From NCBI RefSeq assembly GCF_024721015.1, contig NZ_JANAIF010000043.1, positions 1 to 33,417 of the forward strand: DNA of 33,417 nt. The letters run 5' to 3'. The notes beneath the pieces were generated by a model. That model was not told where the DNA came from. It saw nothing but the letters and a program-made list of their open reading frames with translations, and ran no database searches. The translations under genes and the position numbers were made by a program. Of this stretch, positions 9,101 through 16,955 are shown piece after piece (the first letter of the stretch is position 1; each line of letters opens with the position of its first letter). The DNA comes from Xenorhabdus bovienii. GTDB lineage: Bacteria > Pseudomonadota > Gammaproteobacteria > Enterobacterales > Enterobacteriaceae.

Positions 9101-10579
9101 GATGCTTCTCTGGGCGGTATGGTTTTTGTTCCAGTTTCCGGTCTGCAAACCAACAGTGTGGTTCTTCTTATAGCCTTTCTCGGCAGTCACTTCTGATTCC
9201 AGCAGACCTGCCAGTTTCACATCTTTCTGGGCGGATACGGACAGTTTATTGCCAGCGCTGATTTTACTGCCAAGCACTTCTGCATTACCTTCGCTGGCCG
9301 TCAGGTGGACATTTTCATGCGCCTTGATGGTATTGCCTTCATGATGGTATTTGTCACTCTCTTTGGTCACATCGTACTGCCAGGATAATACCCATTTATT
9401 TTTGGTGTCGCGGGTAAACTGGTGGAGTTGCTGTCCACCCAGTTTTAGATCAGCACCGGCCAGCTCGACATTATCCCCTACAATATCGGTTGCCATAACG
9501 CGATTATTCTGCTTGGCCACCAGCGTAATATTCTTGCCTTCCAATTGGGTACGGGCAATGGACTCGCTGATTTGCTTCTGTTGGACATAAAGACCGCTGA
9601 AACTGTCTTGGTGGTTGTCACTGCCGTCTTTGTCTGATGAGGATTGATTGAGGCGTCCTTGAGACAGGACATTGTTGCCTTGCAATGTGATATCCCCGCC
9701 TTTCAGATTAGCGGCCTGCAACTTCACATCCCCGTAAGACTTAATATCAATACTGTCACTGGCCGTCACCTTGCCTTGCAGATTGACGCCGCTTCCTTCT
9801 GCGGTATTCAGCAGACGAATACGTCCTGCCTGCATACTGCCGAGGTAATAGCTGTCGAGCACACCAACGTCCGCTTGTTGTGATGCCAGAATTTTTCCAT
9901 CGGCTGAAATCTGGTTATTACCTGTCGTGATATTGATCGTTTTAGCGGTGATTTCCCGACCATGACTATCAATTTTGGGGGCAATAAAGTTCAGAACGTC
10001 AGTATGTGACAAGCCATTGTTTTTGATACTCAGCGCATTTTGGTTGTTAAAAGTATTGAACCCTTGCAGGACGCCATTTTCAACTAACGGATTACCGACG
10101 ACCAGAGAGGCCTGATTGGTATTGATAAAACCGCAACCGTTGCAGGTGATACCATTGGGGTTTGCCAGCACATAATCGGCGGCTATCCCGAAAATTTCTT
10201 GTTGGCCGAGCAAGAATGAAGGGTTACGGCTGATGACTTCATTTAAAATCACACTGGCTGCCTGCCCATTCAGATTGCTGTTAGCAGATAAATGGCTGGC
10301 TAATTCTGATGATCCCTCGATCAATGAGTTATTTAATACTGCCCCCATCTGATTGACGTTGAAATCCTCATATTGGTTATGTGATAGCCCTGAGTCAGAA
10401 GGTGCCACGATATTGACTACCGTAGCCCCTGTATCCGCCAGCATGACATCAGGGCGGTGTTCTGCATCACCTCCGGGAGTAATACCGTTGGCAAAACTGA
10501 CTGAACAGGTTGTCAGAATAATTGCCATGGATGCGGCAAGTTTTCCCGTAGGAGATAACTTGAATTTTTTTTCTTGCAT
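6131..10579 (-). CDS. TpsA-type haemolysin/haemagglutinin (ShlA/HpmA/XhlA-like)
   Basis: A 1482-residue secreted exoprotein of a two-partner (type Vb) system. Residues 1-30 are an export signal ending SFA. Residues about 31-270 form the TPS domain recognised by TpsB, including ILNEVISRNPSFLLGQQEIFG and then the NPNG motif at 140-143 followed by a CNGCGFIN box (Cys-146, Cys-149), a hallmark of ShlA/HpmA-type cytolysins. The rest is a long series of Gly/Asn/Ser-rich haemagglutinin repeats predicted to form a right-handed beta-helix. Length is close to known cytolysins of this group (about 1500-1600 residues). No VENN motif or C-terminal toxin domain is present, and no immunity gene follows, which argues against CdiA. 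By family, its partner secretes and activates it, and it makes pores in host cells. AAAGGT precedes the ATG. The gene lies 99 nt downstream of tpsB. An adhesin role is the alternative. Confidence 0.9.
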   Translation of the reverse strand: MQEKKFKLSPTGKLAASMAIILTTCSVSFANGITPGGDAEHRPDVMLADTGATVVNIVAPSDSGLSHNQYEDFNVNQMGAVLNNSLIEGSSELASHLSANSNLNGQAASVILNEVISRNPSFLLGQQEIFGIAADYVLANPNGITCNGCGFINTNQASLVVGNPLVENGVLQGFNTFNNQNALSIKNNGLSHTDVLNFIAPKIDSHGREITAKTINITTGNNQISADGKILASQQADVGVLDSYYLGSMQAGRIRLLNTAEGSGVNLQGKVTASDSIDIKSYGDVKLQAANLKGGDITLQGNNVLSQGRLNQSSSDKDGSDNHQDSFSGLYVQQKQISESIARTQLEGKNITLVAKQNNRVMATDIVGDNVELAGADLKLGGQQLHQFTRDTKNKWVLSWQYDVTKESDKYHHEGNTIKAHENVHLTASEGNAEVLGSKISAGNKLSVSAQKDVKLAGLLESEVTAEKGYKKNHTVGLQTGNWNKNHTAQRSIGSELNAGGDLGINAGANAEIIGSQVNSGKNLIVSADQQAKITVQSLVDNQSLAKSKKYWGGIAGGSNKDNLNKEETHHTSDINANGHLLLSGMNGVTITGSKVKAQQGAYVEANDGQLIIDNAVNNSYKKVDERTGTIFNITKNSNQEHNTQQTTSNSQLVSDTDLKLLSNKDINIIGSLVKSAGELQVNTSGNINVLAYGEQNRHHQEKTDLNWQYYAREAEDKQYRVGIGLEHTRDSQKTDVTTQRPSELNGGNLTVNASENVTVTGSKLVTTQGDAKVTGNNINFLTGENRTSTENSQVKGRGGLFLTGGMDRLGGGIEGGYASNGQSQNQTTAVVSKTQVTGNLELNAMGELKQQGTQHQVNGAYQANAGSSKNLATENTESNSTNQLRVDGEISGSADYSATTRPAEKTAKAVSEKKLDTSIAKIGLPNAGLELAAKGRSHYTGNSQSNAVVTSIQAGNVKVTTNGDAYDQGTQYQANKGDVSLTAGSHTSEAAYNRKDSHSSDTTGNARLRVYTSTGSDISVNGKGDGSYQATSNSSANAVTSGVQAQNGIDIQVTRDARYQGTTMNAGSGSTNINAKENIQFDQATNRNEQNRTGHNGEISLTVGTNPDGKNFSASAGGGYNTDQQNSTTAQTSTLTGEQGVNLNAGNNLALKGSDVSGKQVDLTAQRGKIELTSAQDTVNNNGWNVGLKGKGGMSSKARNNESGGSAGSSNAATDNSTDSSEAGNKIIDSKYNIGGEVKFGVNRLDTMTYHNGHVSGGNVTLTSGGDTSLKGTNITADHVTGNVGGNFNVESLKDSTHSLNVGLDAGLGYSKTVKGDDKATLPVPTADSSSSEAAPETTAADDKKEVPGLKDQLTAAFKGYSGKLKGNYDTLDREAIGEQSTLTGTHGVNLDVAGKTYLVGGKIDSAQGTVSMNTQQIGHQSVTGYDKGRNLGVNLPDSIVGLTGAAQKNIFSGKIPFVKNESHDTEIPATHSGIKGHQLD

Positions 10580-10678
10580 AGTATTACCTTTATTGACTTT
10601 CTTTTATTGCCATGTGCAGCCCCCTGAGAGTAAAATCCTAAGTTGACTACGGTTAAAAAATGCTAATTGCTACAAAAA

Positions 10679-12349
10679 TTAAAAGGTGTAAGAAACGCGT
10701 GTTAACAGTTGCATGGACTCATCCTTGTCTCTATTTTGATGGGATAATAATTTGCCTCGACTGACCTCGACATCGGCAAGCAGGCGCTGATAGCGCAATG
10801 TCAAGCCAGTACTTAATCCAGCACTAGTTTGCCAGCCATCCTGACTCCGATAGCCTTTAACCCGTCCGACATCCACTCCCGCCCGCAGGTTAAGAGAACC
10901 TTTGAGTATCGGTATTGAGTGGGATAAGGTATTTCTCAGATACCAGCCGTTATCACCGGATAATGTATTTTTACTGAATCCTCGTACTGCATTGCGGTCG
11001 GTGATATTGAGCCATTCAACACCGGGCAGTCCGTTTGGGCTGTACTGGGTATAAAATTGGTTATTGAGCCGGTAGGACATATCAAATAGCCTGAAGCGCT
11101 GCTGTAAATTTACGGATAACTTTCCTTTGGTAAATTGCTTATTCAAGTTGTCTGTTGAGGTTTGAGCACTGAACCACGGTGTTCCCTGTTCAATGCCCGT
11201 GTCAAAAGTGATAAGGCCATTCGCAATGATTTGTAAGTGGCTTATTCCCAGTGAAAACACGGTTAATGTTTGACTGCTGTGACTGAGTTTGGCGCTATCG
11301 AAATAGTTGTTGAAATTCTTGTAAACAAGCTGGGTATTCAGCGTCGAGATTTGCGATTGATTGCGGTGGAATACCCAATCCATACGCATACCCGACTGCT
11401 GTGAATTCCCATGCAGTTTGTGCACATTATTTTGTAGCTTTGGATGGCTGGTATATCGGGAATAGCTGGTAAAACCGCTGAAAGTCGCAGCACCGTAAGG
11501 AAGTGAATAGAACAGAGTAGCAGCCCGATTATATTGGGTGTCGGGGTTATCGACGGTACTGATGCCGCTGAGACTGATAAAGTCGGACAACCCCAATGGG
11601 CTGTCGATGCTGGCATTCAGTCGGCTTATCCATTTTCCTGTGCTTTTTTGCCCGTAGTTATCGGTTGTCGCGGATATTTTCCACGGGGTGGAATGTTGGT
11701 TACTTAGCCTGATGACCGAGCCGCCACTGACCGTACCGGGTAAGATATCGAGCGTTGTTTTATTTGATTGCAGACGATTTGCCTGATCCAGTCCTTGGTC
11801 AAGCTGATCAAGATTCAGTGGTTTATTCGTCAGATGAGGAAATAGCATCTGGCTATTGATCCAGCGATTACCACCTTCGATGGCCTCGATAAAACCTTCG
11901 ACAACATTAATTCCCAATTCCCCATGATGGCTGGGAGGAATAAATTGCACCCGCGCCGTAATATAGCCCTTGGCAATATAGAGGTTAGTGATTTCTGCTG
12001 ACAGTTTATTGATGTCATTGCTGGTAATACAGTTGTCAGGCAATGCGCTGAGTGTATTCAGATCTGTCAGAGTCAGCAGCGTAATGCCTTGGAGATAAAC
12101 GCTGCGGATATCCAGACATGCTGGTGCTTCTACCAGTACTGGAGAGACAGTCTGAGGCGAAAGGGCACCGGAACGATTGATTAATCCTTGGTGACGGCGT
12201 TGCTCAATTAACTGGTCTATTTCCCTTGAACTGTCCTGTAAAGTCCTTCTTGTCTCATCTGTCGGTAATATGACATTGAGTTCTTCAGGTGACGCTTTTA
12301 CCTGAAGGGCGGTACATAATAAGATAAAAATTGCCGTCTTTTTAATCAT
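10679..12349 (-). CDS. TpsB outer-membrane transporter/activator (ShlB/FhaC family)
   Basis: A 556-residue protein with a signal peptide (residues 1-19, cut after KA before Ser). A polar linker with a long helix (about 35-55) is followed by a POTRA region (about 78-158) of the ShlB type, with paired Cys at 78 and 107 (pattern CLDIRSVYLQG ... LPDNCIT). The remainder is a 16-stranded-type barrel domain ending in VSYTF, the aromatic C-terminus used for outer-membrane insertion. A VRGF motif near residue 455 marks the conserved L6 loop. By family it binds the TPS domain of TpsA in the periplasm, exports it and, in haemolysin systems, activates it. An upstream TTG would add four residues; the ATG at 12349 directly precedes the Lys-Lys signal start, so it is preferred, although no strong Shine-Dalgarno is seen. 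tpsB precedes tpsA as is usual for these operons. Confidence 0.9.
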   Translation of the reverse strand: MIKKTAIFILLCTALQVKASPEELNVILPTDETRRTLQDSSREIDQLIEQRRHQGLINRSGALSPQTVSPVLVEAPACLDIRSVYLQGITLLTLTDLNTLSALPDNCITSNDINKLSAEITNLYIAKGYITARVQFIPPSHHGELGINVVEGFIEAIEGGNRWINSQMLFPHLTNKPLNLDQLDQGLDQANRLQSNKTTLDILPGTVSGGSVIRLSNQHSTPWKISATTDNYGQKSTGKWISRLNASIDSPLGLSDFISLSGISTVDNPDTQYNRAATLFYSLPYGAATFSGFTSYSRYTSHPKLQNNVHKLHGNSQQSGMRMDWVFHRNQSQISTLNTQLVYKNFNNYFDSAKLSHSSQTLTVFSLGISHLQIIANGLITFDTGIEQGTPWFSAQTSTDNLNKQFTKGKLSVNLQQRFRLFDMSYRLNNQFYTQYSPNGLPGVEWLNITDRNAVRGFSKNTLSGDNGWYLRNTLSHSIPILKGSLNLRAGVDVGRVKGYRSQDGWQTSAGLSTGLTLRYQRLLADVEVSRGKLLSHQNRDKDESMQLLTRVSYTF

Positions 12350-12812
12350 GGGAATACCCAAATGACAATGGTTGATCCGAAAACGTACAGTGTTAGATTA
12401 GGTTTAAATATGGTTTGTTAATTAAATATTAAAGCATAGAAAATATTTTATTTTGCTCTGATTAATGTGTGTATTTTGCCCAAACTTATGGTTTGTAGTT
12501 ATATATTTATCTTAATGATTTATTATGACTCGTTTTGGTTATGTCCTATCTTATTGTTAAGGGTTAAGTCAAATGTAATTCGTGCTTAATTAAAATTTCA
12601 GTAGGATAGCGATAAAACAACAAAGTTCTTTTATTACTCTGTATTTTTAATTTAAAAATTTTACTTATGTCACTTTGATTACAGGTTAGGGGAAGGAGTT
12701 GACATATCACCGTGTTCAATGAATTCAGCGTGGATTTTAGAAAAATTTGAGGCCAGAATTTTATATGCGGTTTTGGTGCGATTTGTTCAATAAATCGTCA
12801 TGCAAAAGTGAG

Positions 12813-12844
12813 TGCTGCCGTAAGGCAATATCAACACGGTAGCA
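12813..12844. other. Hairpin in the tpsB-hcp intergenic region
   Basis: TGCTGCCGT (12813-12821) pairs with ACGGTAGCA (12836-12844) with one G-T pair across a 14-nt loop. It is the only GC-rich structure in a long AT-rich gap and has no T-run, so it does not look like a terminator. It may be an RNA leader structure or the relic of a lost gene. Confidence 0.3.
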
Positions 12845-12857
12845 TCAGTCAGATTGG

Positions 12858-12869
12858 TTACGTACGTAA
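12858..12869. promoter_or_regulatory. 12-bp perfect palindrome, possible operator
   Basis: TTACGTACGTAA is a perfect palindrome in non-coding DNA 13 nt past the hairpin. Its symmetry fits a dimeric regulator site. It lies about 500 bp upstream of tpsB and downstream of hcp, so its target is unclear and chance cannot be excluded. Confidence 0.25.
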
Positions 12870-13013
12870 TCATGTATTTATGCATCTCTGTTCAGCATAA
12901 AAATAATCACTATATAAAAATCTGACATTTAGAAAAAATCAAAGAAACAAATATGAAAAAGAAAAAGAAGAATTAAAAGGAATTGATGGTGTAAATAATA
13001 AGGCTTTAATTTA

Positions 13014-13044
13014 TTCAGCCAATGAATAATATTCATTGGCTGAA
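13014..13044 (-). terminator. Intrinsic terminator of hcp
   Basis: TTCAGCCAATGAA and its exact complement form a perfect 13-bp stem with a TAATA loop, 32 nt past the hcp stop. On the - strand it is followed by an A/T-rich tract rather than a pure T-run. Symmetry, length and position support termination of a monocistronic hcp transcript. Confidence 0.75.
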
Positions 13045-13076
13045 GGATTATTACTTAATACTTAATTAATAAGATA

Positions 13077-13595
13077 TTAAGCAACAATTGGTGCGCGCCA
13101 GTCATCAGAACCAGAAGTGCCCGCTGTAGTGTGTTCCCAATTAATCTTACGATAAGAAAGAGATACACGAATTAATTGGGTGAATTCTGCTTTTGATGGA
13201 TCTTGGCAGTGTGGCATTTTGCAATCAATGTCAACAATGGTTGCATCTTCAAGTTTGGTCGTGAAGAAATGCTCTTGTTTACCTTCGATTGAAGTACGGT
13301 ACCATTTCAATTCAACAGTAGGTAACATTTCGCCAGAAGCCAGTGCGTTGTAAAGCAGAGGAACAGCTTTATTCAATGCAACGGTGAAGCGGAATGGCTT
13401 ATGCGCACGCTGACCAGAAGGTTGACCTGACTGCGGATCAGTTGGGACAGTAACAATGTGGTCAAATTCTTGAACCAGCATTTCGTCTTCGTGACCTTGA
13501 ACGAAGATATTACCTACTGATTCAGCAGTGAATGCACCAGCAGTAATATTGCCCTGAGTTTTCCCATTGATGGAAATATAACATGGAGTTGGCAT
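13077..13595 (-). CDS. hcp: Hcp (TssD), type VI secretion tube protein
   Basis: A 172-residue Hcp1-family protein, the usual length. It begins MPTPCYISINGKTQGNITAG and contains the ESVGN....GHEDEMLVQEFDH block and the KPFRFTVALNKAVPLLYNALASGE segment typical of Hcp. By family, hexameric rings stack into the inner tube that is expelled when the TssB/C sheath contracts, and they chaperone small effectors. A short C-terminal tail (about 158-172) follows the core. AGGA lies about 7 nt before the ATG. The gene stands alone with its own terminator, divergent from the tssB operon, so it can be expressed at a different level from the structural operon, which fits its need in large amounts. Confidence 0.96.
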   Translation of the reverse strand: MPTPCYISINGKTQGNITAGAFTAESVGNIFVQGHEDEMLVQEFDHIVTVPTDPQSGQPSGQRAHKPFRFTVALNKAVPLLYNALASGEMLPTVELKWYRTSIEGKQEHFFTTKLEDATIVDIDCKMPHCQDPSKAEFTQLIRVSLSYRKINWEHTTAGTSGSDDWRAPIVA

Positions 13596-13655
13596 ATGAA
13601 TATCCTATAAAATTTTACCAATATATAAGTTTAAGTGCTCATTCCGTGCGTGATT

Positions 13656-13680
13656 GTTTCATTCTCTAATTAAATGAAAC
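13656..13680. promoter_or_regulatory. Inverted repeat upstream of hcp, possible operator
   Basis: GTTTCATT and AATGAAAC form a perfect 8-bp inverted repeat around a 9-nt spacer, 60-85 nt upstream of the hcp start. The half-site spacing places the dyad halves about two helical turns apart, which fits a dimeric regulator. In a transcribed leader it could instead form a hairpin. No regulator is identified. Confidence 0.4.
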
Positions 13681-14193
13681 TATCGCTGCCGAACACTCGG
13701 AGCGAATAATAAAGCGGAAATCGTGTAATGCAAAGTAATTTGCAAATTGCAAGACAAGCTCTAATTCAATGACAAATAAAAATTTTATAATTACTGCCGT
13801 TGTGAAATTTATATCTGAGTTTTTATAAAAAACAAACCTATTTAGCTGGTTAATAAATAAGCTTGGTTTTTTGGTTGAATGTAATAGATTGATATTTATC
13901 TATTTTTTATTTTTTAATGAAATGTTTTTCATGATCATTTGAAAAATGTTAACTGGATCAAAAAATGCGATTAATTCGGATTGTAATGTCGAATAATTAA
14001 TCTAAATAAAATAAATATTGTTATTGATGGTAATTATGATTCATGAATAATTGGTTGTATTTTATTCTAATAAAAATGAAAAATATTACCTTTTATACAA
14101 TTGATAGGTAATTGGCCTGCATACTCATGCAGAGCGTAAAACCAAATATTTGTCTATTTTTAGGAGGAAAAGGCGCTTATAATTTCCTACAGA

Positions 14194-14221
14194 TTGACAT
14201 AGGAATATTAAAAGCTGGAAT
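14194..14221 (+). promoter_or_regulatory. Possible sigma-70 promoter of the tssB operon
   Basis: A consensus -35 hexamer TTGACA (14194-14199) is followed after 16 nt by TGGAAT (14216-14221), four of six -10 matches. It is about 295 nt upstream of tssB. A second candidate -35, TTGACG, lies at 14284 with a poor -10. The call is tentative because AT-rich DNA gives many chance matches. Confidence 0.3.
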
Positions 14222-14515
14222 AGAGGGAGTTATCAATTTGTGTTTAGGCTTTACATCAAAAAAATAAAATGTCAAACTCGGGCTTGACGATTTTTCATAT
14301 CGATGTTACCTCCACGATTGGATAGGATATTTCTGAGTGTTTATATATAAGAAGATATAAAATCCATCCGTGCCTGACAAATACGATTGTTTTTCTTAGC
14401 CTATTTTTTTTAGGGAGATATTTTGTATTTGTTATATGGGTAAAATTAGAATAATTCTCTCACCAATAATGGGTTGTTAGACAGTTCATGGTTGTATTAG
14501 CCAAAGGATTAAAAT

Positions 14516-15013
14516 ATGAGTAAGAATAGTCCAGGTAGCGTAGCTCCGAAAGAAAGAATTAATATTAAGTATGTTCCGAATACGGGTGACCAGACTGCAG
14601 AAGTCGAATTACCTCTGAATCTTCTGGTTGTCGGTGACTTGAAAGGAAAGAAGGAAGACACGCCAATTGAAGAACGGCAAACAGTTTCAGTCAATAAGAG
14701 CAACTTCAATGCTGTAATGAATGAGGCGAACATCAATCTGACTTTTAACGTCCCTAATCGCCTTGATGAAAAAAATGAAGAAGACATGCCTGTGAATCTG
14801 GAAATTAAATCACTGAGTGATTTTTCACCGGATAATATCGCAAAAAAAGTGCCTGAGTTGAATAAACTCCTGGAACTGCGTGAGGCATTGGTTGCACTAA
14901 AAGGCCCTTTGGGAAATATTCCTGCATTTCGTACTCGCTTGCAGTCGCTGCTGGATGATGAATCCGTTCGTGAGCAACTCCTGAAAGAACTTGAAATCGT
15001 CAATAAAAAATAA
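14516..15013 (+). CDS. tssB: TssB (VipA), contractile sheath small subunit
   Basis: A 165-residue protein of standard TssB length. The N-terminal block ERINIKYVPNTGDQTAEVELPLNLLVVGD is the family signature, followed by the NFNAVMNEANINLTFNVPNRL stretch and a helical C-terminus. By family it pairs with TssC in interlocked heterodimers that assemble the cytoplasmic contractile sheath, and the C-terminal helices contribute to the ClpV-sensitive part. AAAGGA precedes the ATG. It is the first gene of the long + strand operon, 20 nt before tssC. Confidence 0.96.
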   Translation: MSKNSPGSVAPKERINIKYVPNTGDQTAEVELPLNLLVVGDLKGKKEDTPIEERQTVSVNKSNFNAVMNEANINLTFNVPNRLDEKNEEDMPVNLEIKSLSDFSPDNIAKKVPELNKLLELREALVALKGPLGNIPAFRTRLQSLLDDESVREQLLKELEIVNKK

Positions 15014-15033
15014 CTGGTTAAAGGAATTTTTAA

Positions 15034-16512
15034 ATGGCTCAGCACGAAGAAAACAGCACCGCTCTTGCTTCTGGCGCAACGACCTCCCTGCTTGATGAAA
15101 TTATGTCTCAGGCAAGGATCACACCAGAAAATGACGGCTACTATATCGCAAAACAAGGTATCGCCGCGTTTATCAGCAGTATCCTGGACACAGGCGCCAA
15201 CGAAGAACCGATCAACAAACTCGTCGTTGATAAAATGATCGTTGAGCTTGATAAAAAGCTGAGTGAGCAGATGGATGAAATCATGCACGCGAAGCCGTTT
15301 CAGGAGCTGGAATCCTCATGGCGTTCACTGAAAATTCTAGTGGATCGCACTGATTTCCGTGAAAACATCAAAATCAACATCATTCATGCTACTAAAGATG
15401 AAATGCTGGAAGATTTTGAATTTTCGCCTGAAATCATTCAGTCTGGTTTCTACAAACACGTCTACTCTACAGGTTACGGTCAGTTCGGTGGTGAACCTGT
15501 TGCTGCCGTCATCGGTAACTATGCATTCACCAACTCCTCACCTGACATCAAACTGATGCAATACGTCAGTGCTGTCGGTGCAATGGCTCACTCACCATTC
15601 CTTTCTTCTGTTTCACCTGAGTTCTTTGGTGTTAACAGCTTTACCGACCTGCCAGCCATCAAAGATCTGAAGTCCGTCTTCGAAGGCCCTTCACATACTA
15701 AATGGCGTGCATTGCGCGAATCTGAAGATTCTCGCTATCTGGGTCTGACAGCACCCCGTTTCCTGTTGCGTCTGCCTTATTCCAGCGTTGAAAATCCAAT
15801 CAAAAACTTCAACTATCAGGAAAATGTCAGCCGTGACCACGAGCACTTCCTGTGGGGTAACACGGCTTATCTGATGGCGAGTTGCCTGACAGACAGCTTT
15901 GCTAAATATCGCTGGTGTCCAAACATCATCGGTCCACAGAGCGGCGGTACGGTGAGCGATCTGCCTGTGCATCTGTATGAAGCAATGGGTCAGGTGCAGG
16001 CTAAAATCCCAACTGAAGTTCTGATCACTGACCGTCGTGAATTCGAACTGGCAGAAGAAGGCTTTATTACACTGACCATGCGTAAAGGCAGCGATAACGC
16101 CGCATTCTTCTCTGCAAACTCAGTTCAGAAGCCAAAAGTTTTCCCGAATACCCGTGAGGGTAAGATTGCGGAAACCAACTACAAGTTGGGTACGCAGCTT
16201 CCATACATGTTCATCATCAACCGTCTGGCTCACTACATCAAAGTGTTGCAGCGTGAACAGATCGGCTCTTGGAAAGAGCGTCAGGATCTGGAGCGTGAAC
16301 TGAATATGTGGCTGAAACAGTACATTGCTGATCAGGAAAATCCGCCAACTGATGTTCGTAGCCGTCGTCCGCTGCGTGCAGCTGAAATCAAGGTACTGGA
16401 TGTTGAAGGCGATCCAGGTTGGTATCAGGTGGCTATGCAAGTTCGCCCACACTTTAAATACATGGGTGCAAGCTTCGAACTGTCACTGGTTGGACGTTTG
16501 GATAAGGAATAA
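15034..16512 (+). CDS. tssC: TssC (VipB), contractile sheath large subunit
   Basis: A 492-residue protein with standard TssC features: N-terminal helical region (LLDEIMSQARI), the ELESSWRSLKILVDRTDF block, RFLLRLPYSS...NPIKNFNYQE and LWGNTAYLMA in the middle, and the C-terminal end DPGWYQVAMQVRPHFKYMGASFELSLVGRLDKE-type signature. By family it forms the bulk of the sheath around the Hcp tube and contracts to fire it. AAAGGAA lies just upstream of the ATG. Two nt separate its stop from tssE. Base composition (about 45% G+C in a sampled line) matches the host-like part of the window. Confidence 0.97.
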   Translation: MAQHEENSTALASGATTSLLDEIMSQARITPENDGYYIAKQGIAAFISSILDTGANEEPINKLVVDKMIVELDKKLSEQMDEIMHAKPFQELESSWRSLKILVDRTDFRENIKINIIHATKDEMLEDFEFSPEIIQSGFYKHVYSTGYGQFGGEPVAAVIGNYAFTNSSPDIKLMQYVSAVGAMAHSPFLSSVSPEFFGVNSFTDLPAIKDLKSVFEGPSHTKWRALRESEDSRYLGLTAPRFLLRLPYSSVENPIKNFNYQENVSRDHEHFLWGNTAYLMASCLTDSFAKYRWCPNIIGPQSGGTVSDLPVHLYEAMGQVQAKIPTEVLITDRREFELAEEGFITLTMRKGSDNAAFFSANSVQKPKVFPNTREGKIAETNYKLGTQLPYMFIINRLAHYIKVLQREQIGSWKERQDLERELNMWLKQYIADQENPPTDVRSRRPLRAAEIKVLDVEGDPGWYQVAMQVRPHFKYMGASFELSLVGRLDKE

Positions 16513-16514
16513 TT

Positions 16515-16955
16515 ATGGCTGCGCTGTACAGTTGGAATAGGGGCAGCTCTGCCAGTCTGTTCGAGCGCATTCAAGGGAAGGGCTCCGGCTCTTCCCGTCA
16601 GTCAAGGATGCGTTCACTGCTTGATTCTATAAAGAAGCATCTGAAGGAAGTGCTGAATTCTCGTCCTGGTGCCTGTCAGAGTGCGATTGATCTGGGTGTC
16701 ATTGATCTCAATGACGCGACGGCGACATCGGTGGATTTTAAGCAAAGCATCGAGTGGGCGATAGAAGAGTGCATCAGAAATTATGAGCCCAGAATATCAG
16801 CGGTTTCCGTCAGCGCCATCAACGATGATTCAGATCCGTTGTTGTTGAGCTTTCACATCAGCGCTGAAATCTTGTTGGATGATATCAACGATATTGTGGA
16901 ATTCAGCATTCAGTTGGATAACAACCGGCGCTATTGCCTGGAGCGAACTCAATAA
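16515..16955 (+). CDS. tssE: TssE, gp25-like baseplate wedge protein
   Basis: A 146-residue protein of the gp25/TssE family. An N-terminal segment SLFERIQGKGSGSSRQ leads to SLLDSIKKHLKEVLNSRPG, the conserved start of the gp25 fold. The family EPR motif (residues 91-93, in RNYEPRISAVSV) that links baseplate to sheath is intact. By family it sits in the baseplate wedge with TssF, TssG and TssK and seeds sheath assembly. It begins 2 nt after tssC and ends directly against the tssF start codon, so translation is probably coupled. Confidence 0.93.
   Translation: MAALYSWNRGSSASLFERIQGKGSGSSRQSRMRSLLDSIKKHLKEVLNSRPGACQSAIDLGVIDLNDATATSVDFKQSIEWAIEECIRNYEPRISAVSVSAINDDSDPLLLSFHISAEILLDDINDIVEFSIQLDNNRRYCLERTQ

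Larger units (their letters stand above)
12350..13013. other. AT-rich non-coding region upstream of tpsB
   Basis: About 660 bp between the tpsB start and the hcp terminator, strongly AT-rich and without a convincing gene. It should contain the tpsBA promoter, but no clear -35/-10 pair or Fur-box-like site was found by eye. A short open stretch on the + strand (about 12752-12898) reads as a peptide containing KVSAAVRQYQHGSISQIGYV. It has no start signal of its own and no recognised family, so it may be a gene remnant. The hairpin and palindrome in this region are listed separately. Confidence 0.5.
13596..14515. promoter_or_regulatory. AT-rich divergent regulatory region of the type VI locus
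   Basis: A 920-bp non-coding gap between the divergent hcp and tssB starts. Sampled lines are extremely AT-rich (13861-13920 has about 20% G+C), typical of DNA bound by H-NS-like silencers. It holds several inverted repeats: GTTTCATT/AATGAAAC near hcp; GCAAA/TTTGC and overlapping TTGCAA sites around 13730-13751; CTGCAT/ATGCAG at 14118-14133; and GTCAA/TTGAC at 14271-14288. No good sigma-54 promoter (TGGCAC-N5-TTGCA) was found on either strand, in keeping with the vasH-like gene lacking its sigma-54 activation domain. No gene or small ORF with a credible start was seen. Confidence 0.6.

Noticed and set aside
6131..10579. Reading the large exoprotein as a CdiA contact-inhibition toxin
   Set aside because: There is no VENN-type boundary motif or distinct C-terminal toxin domain, no immunity gene follows, and the length and CNGC box fit ShlA/HpmA-type haemolysins.
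12953..12976. Tiny frame starting ATG followed by Lys codons upstream of the hcp terminator
   Set aside because: Seven codons of poly-Lys in A-rich DNA with no Shine-Dalgarno sequence.
14114..14133. TGGC...TGCA stretch considered as a sigma-54 promoter for tssB
   Set aside because: The spacing between the GG and GC elements is 13 rather than 10 nt. It is better read as the small inverted repeat CTGCAT/ATGCAG.
14509..15288. 259-codon - strand frame antisense to tssB and the start of tssC
   Set aside because: Composition is Ser/Phe/Arg-rich low complexity with no recognisable domain, and the sense genes are certain.
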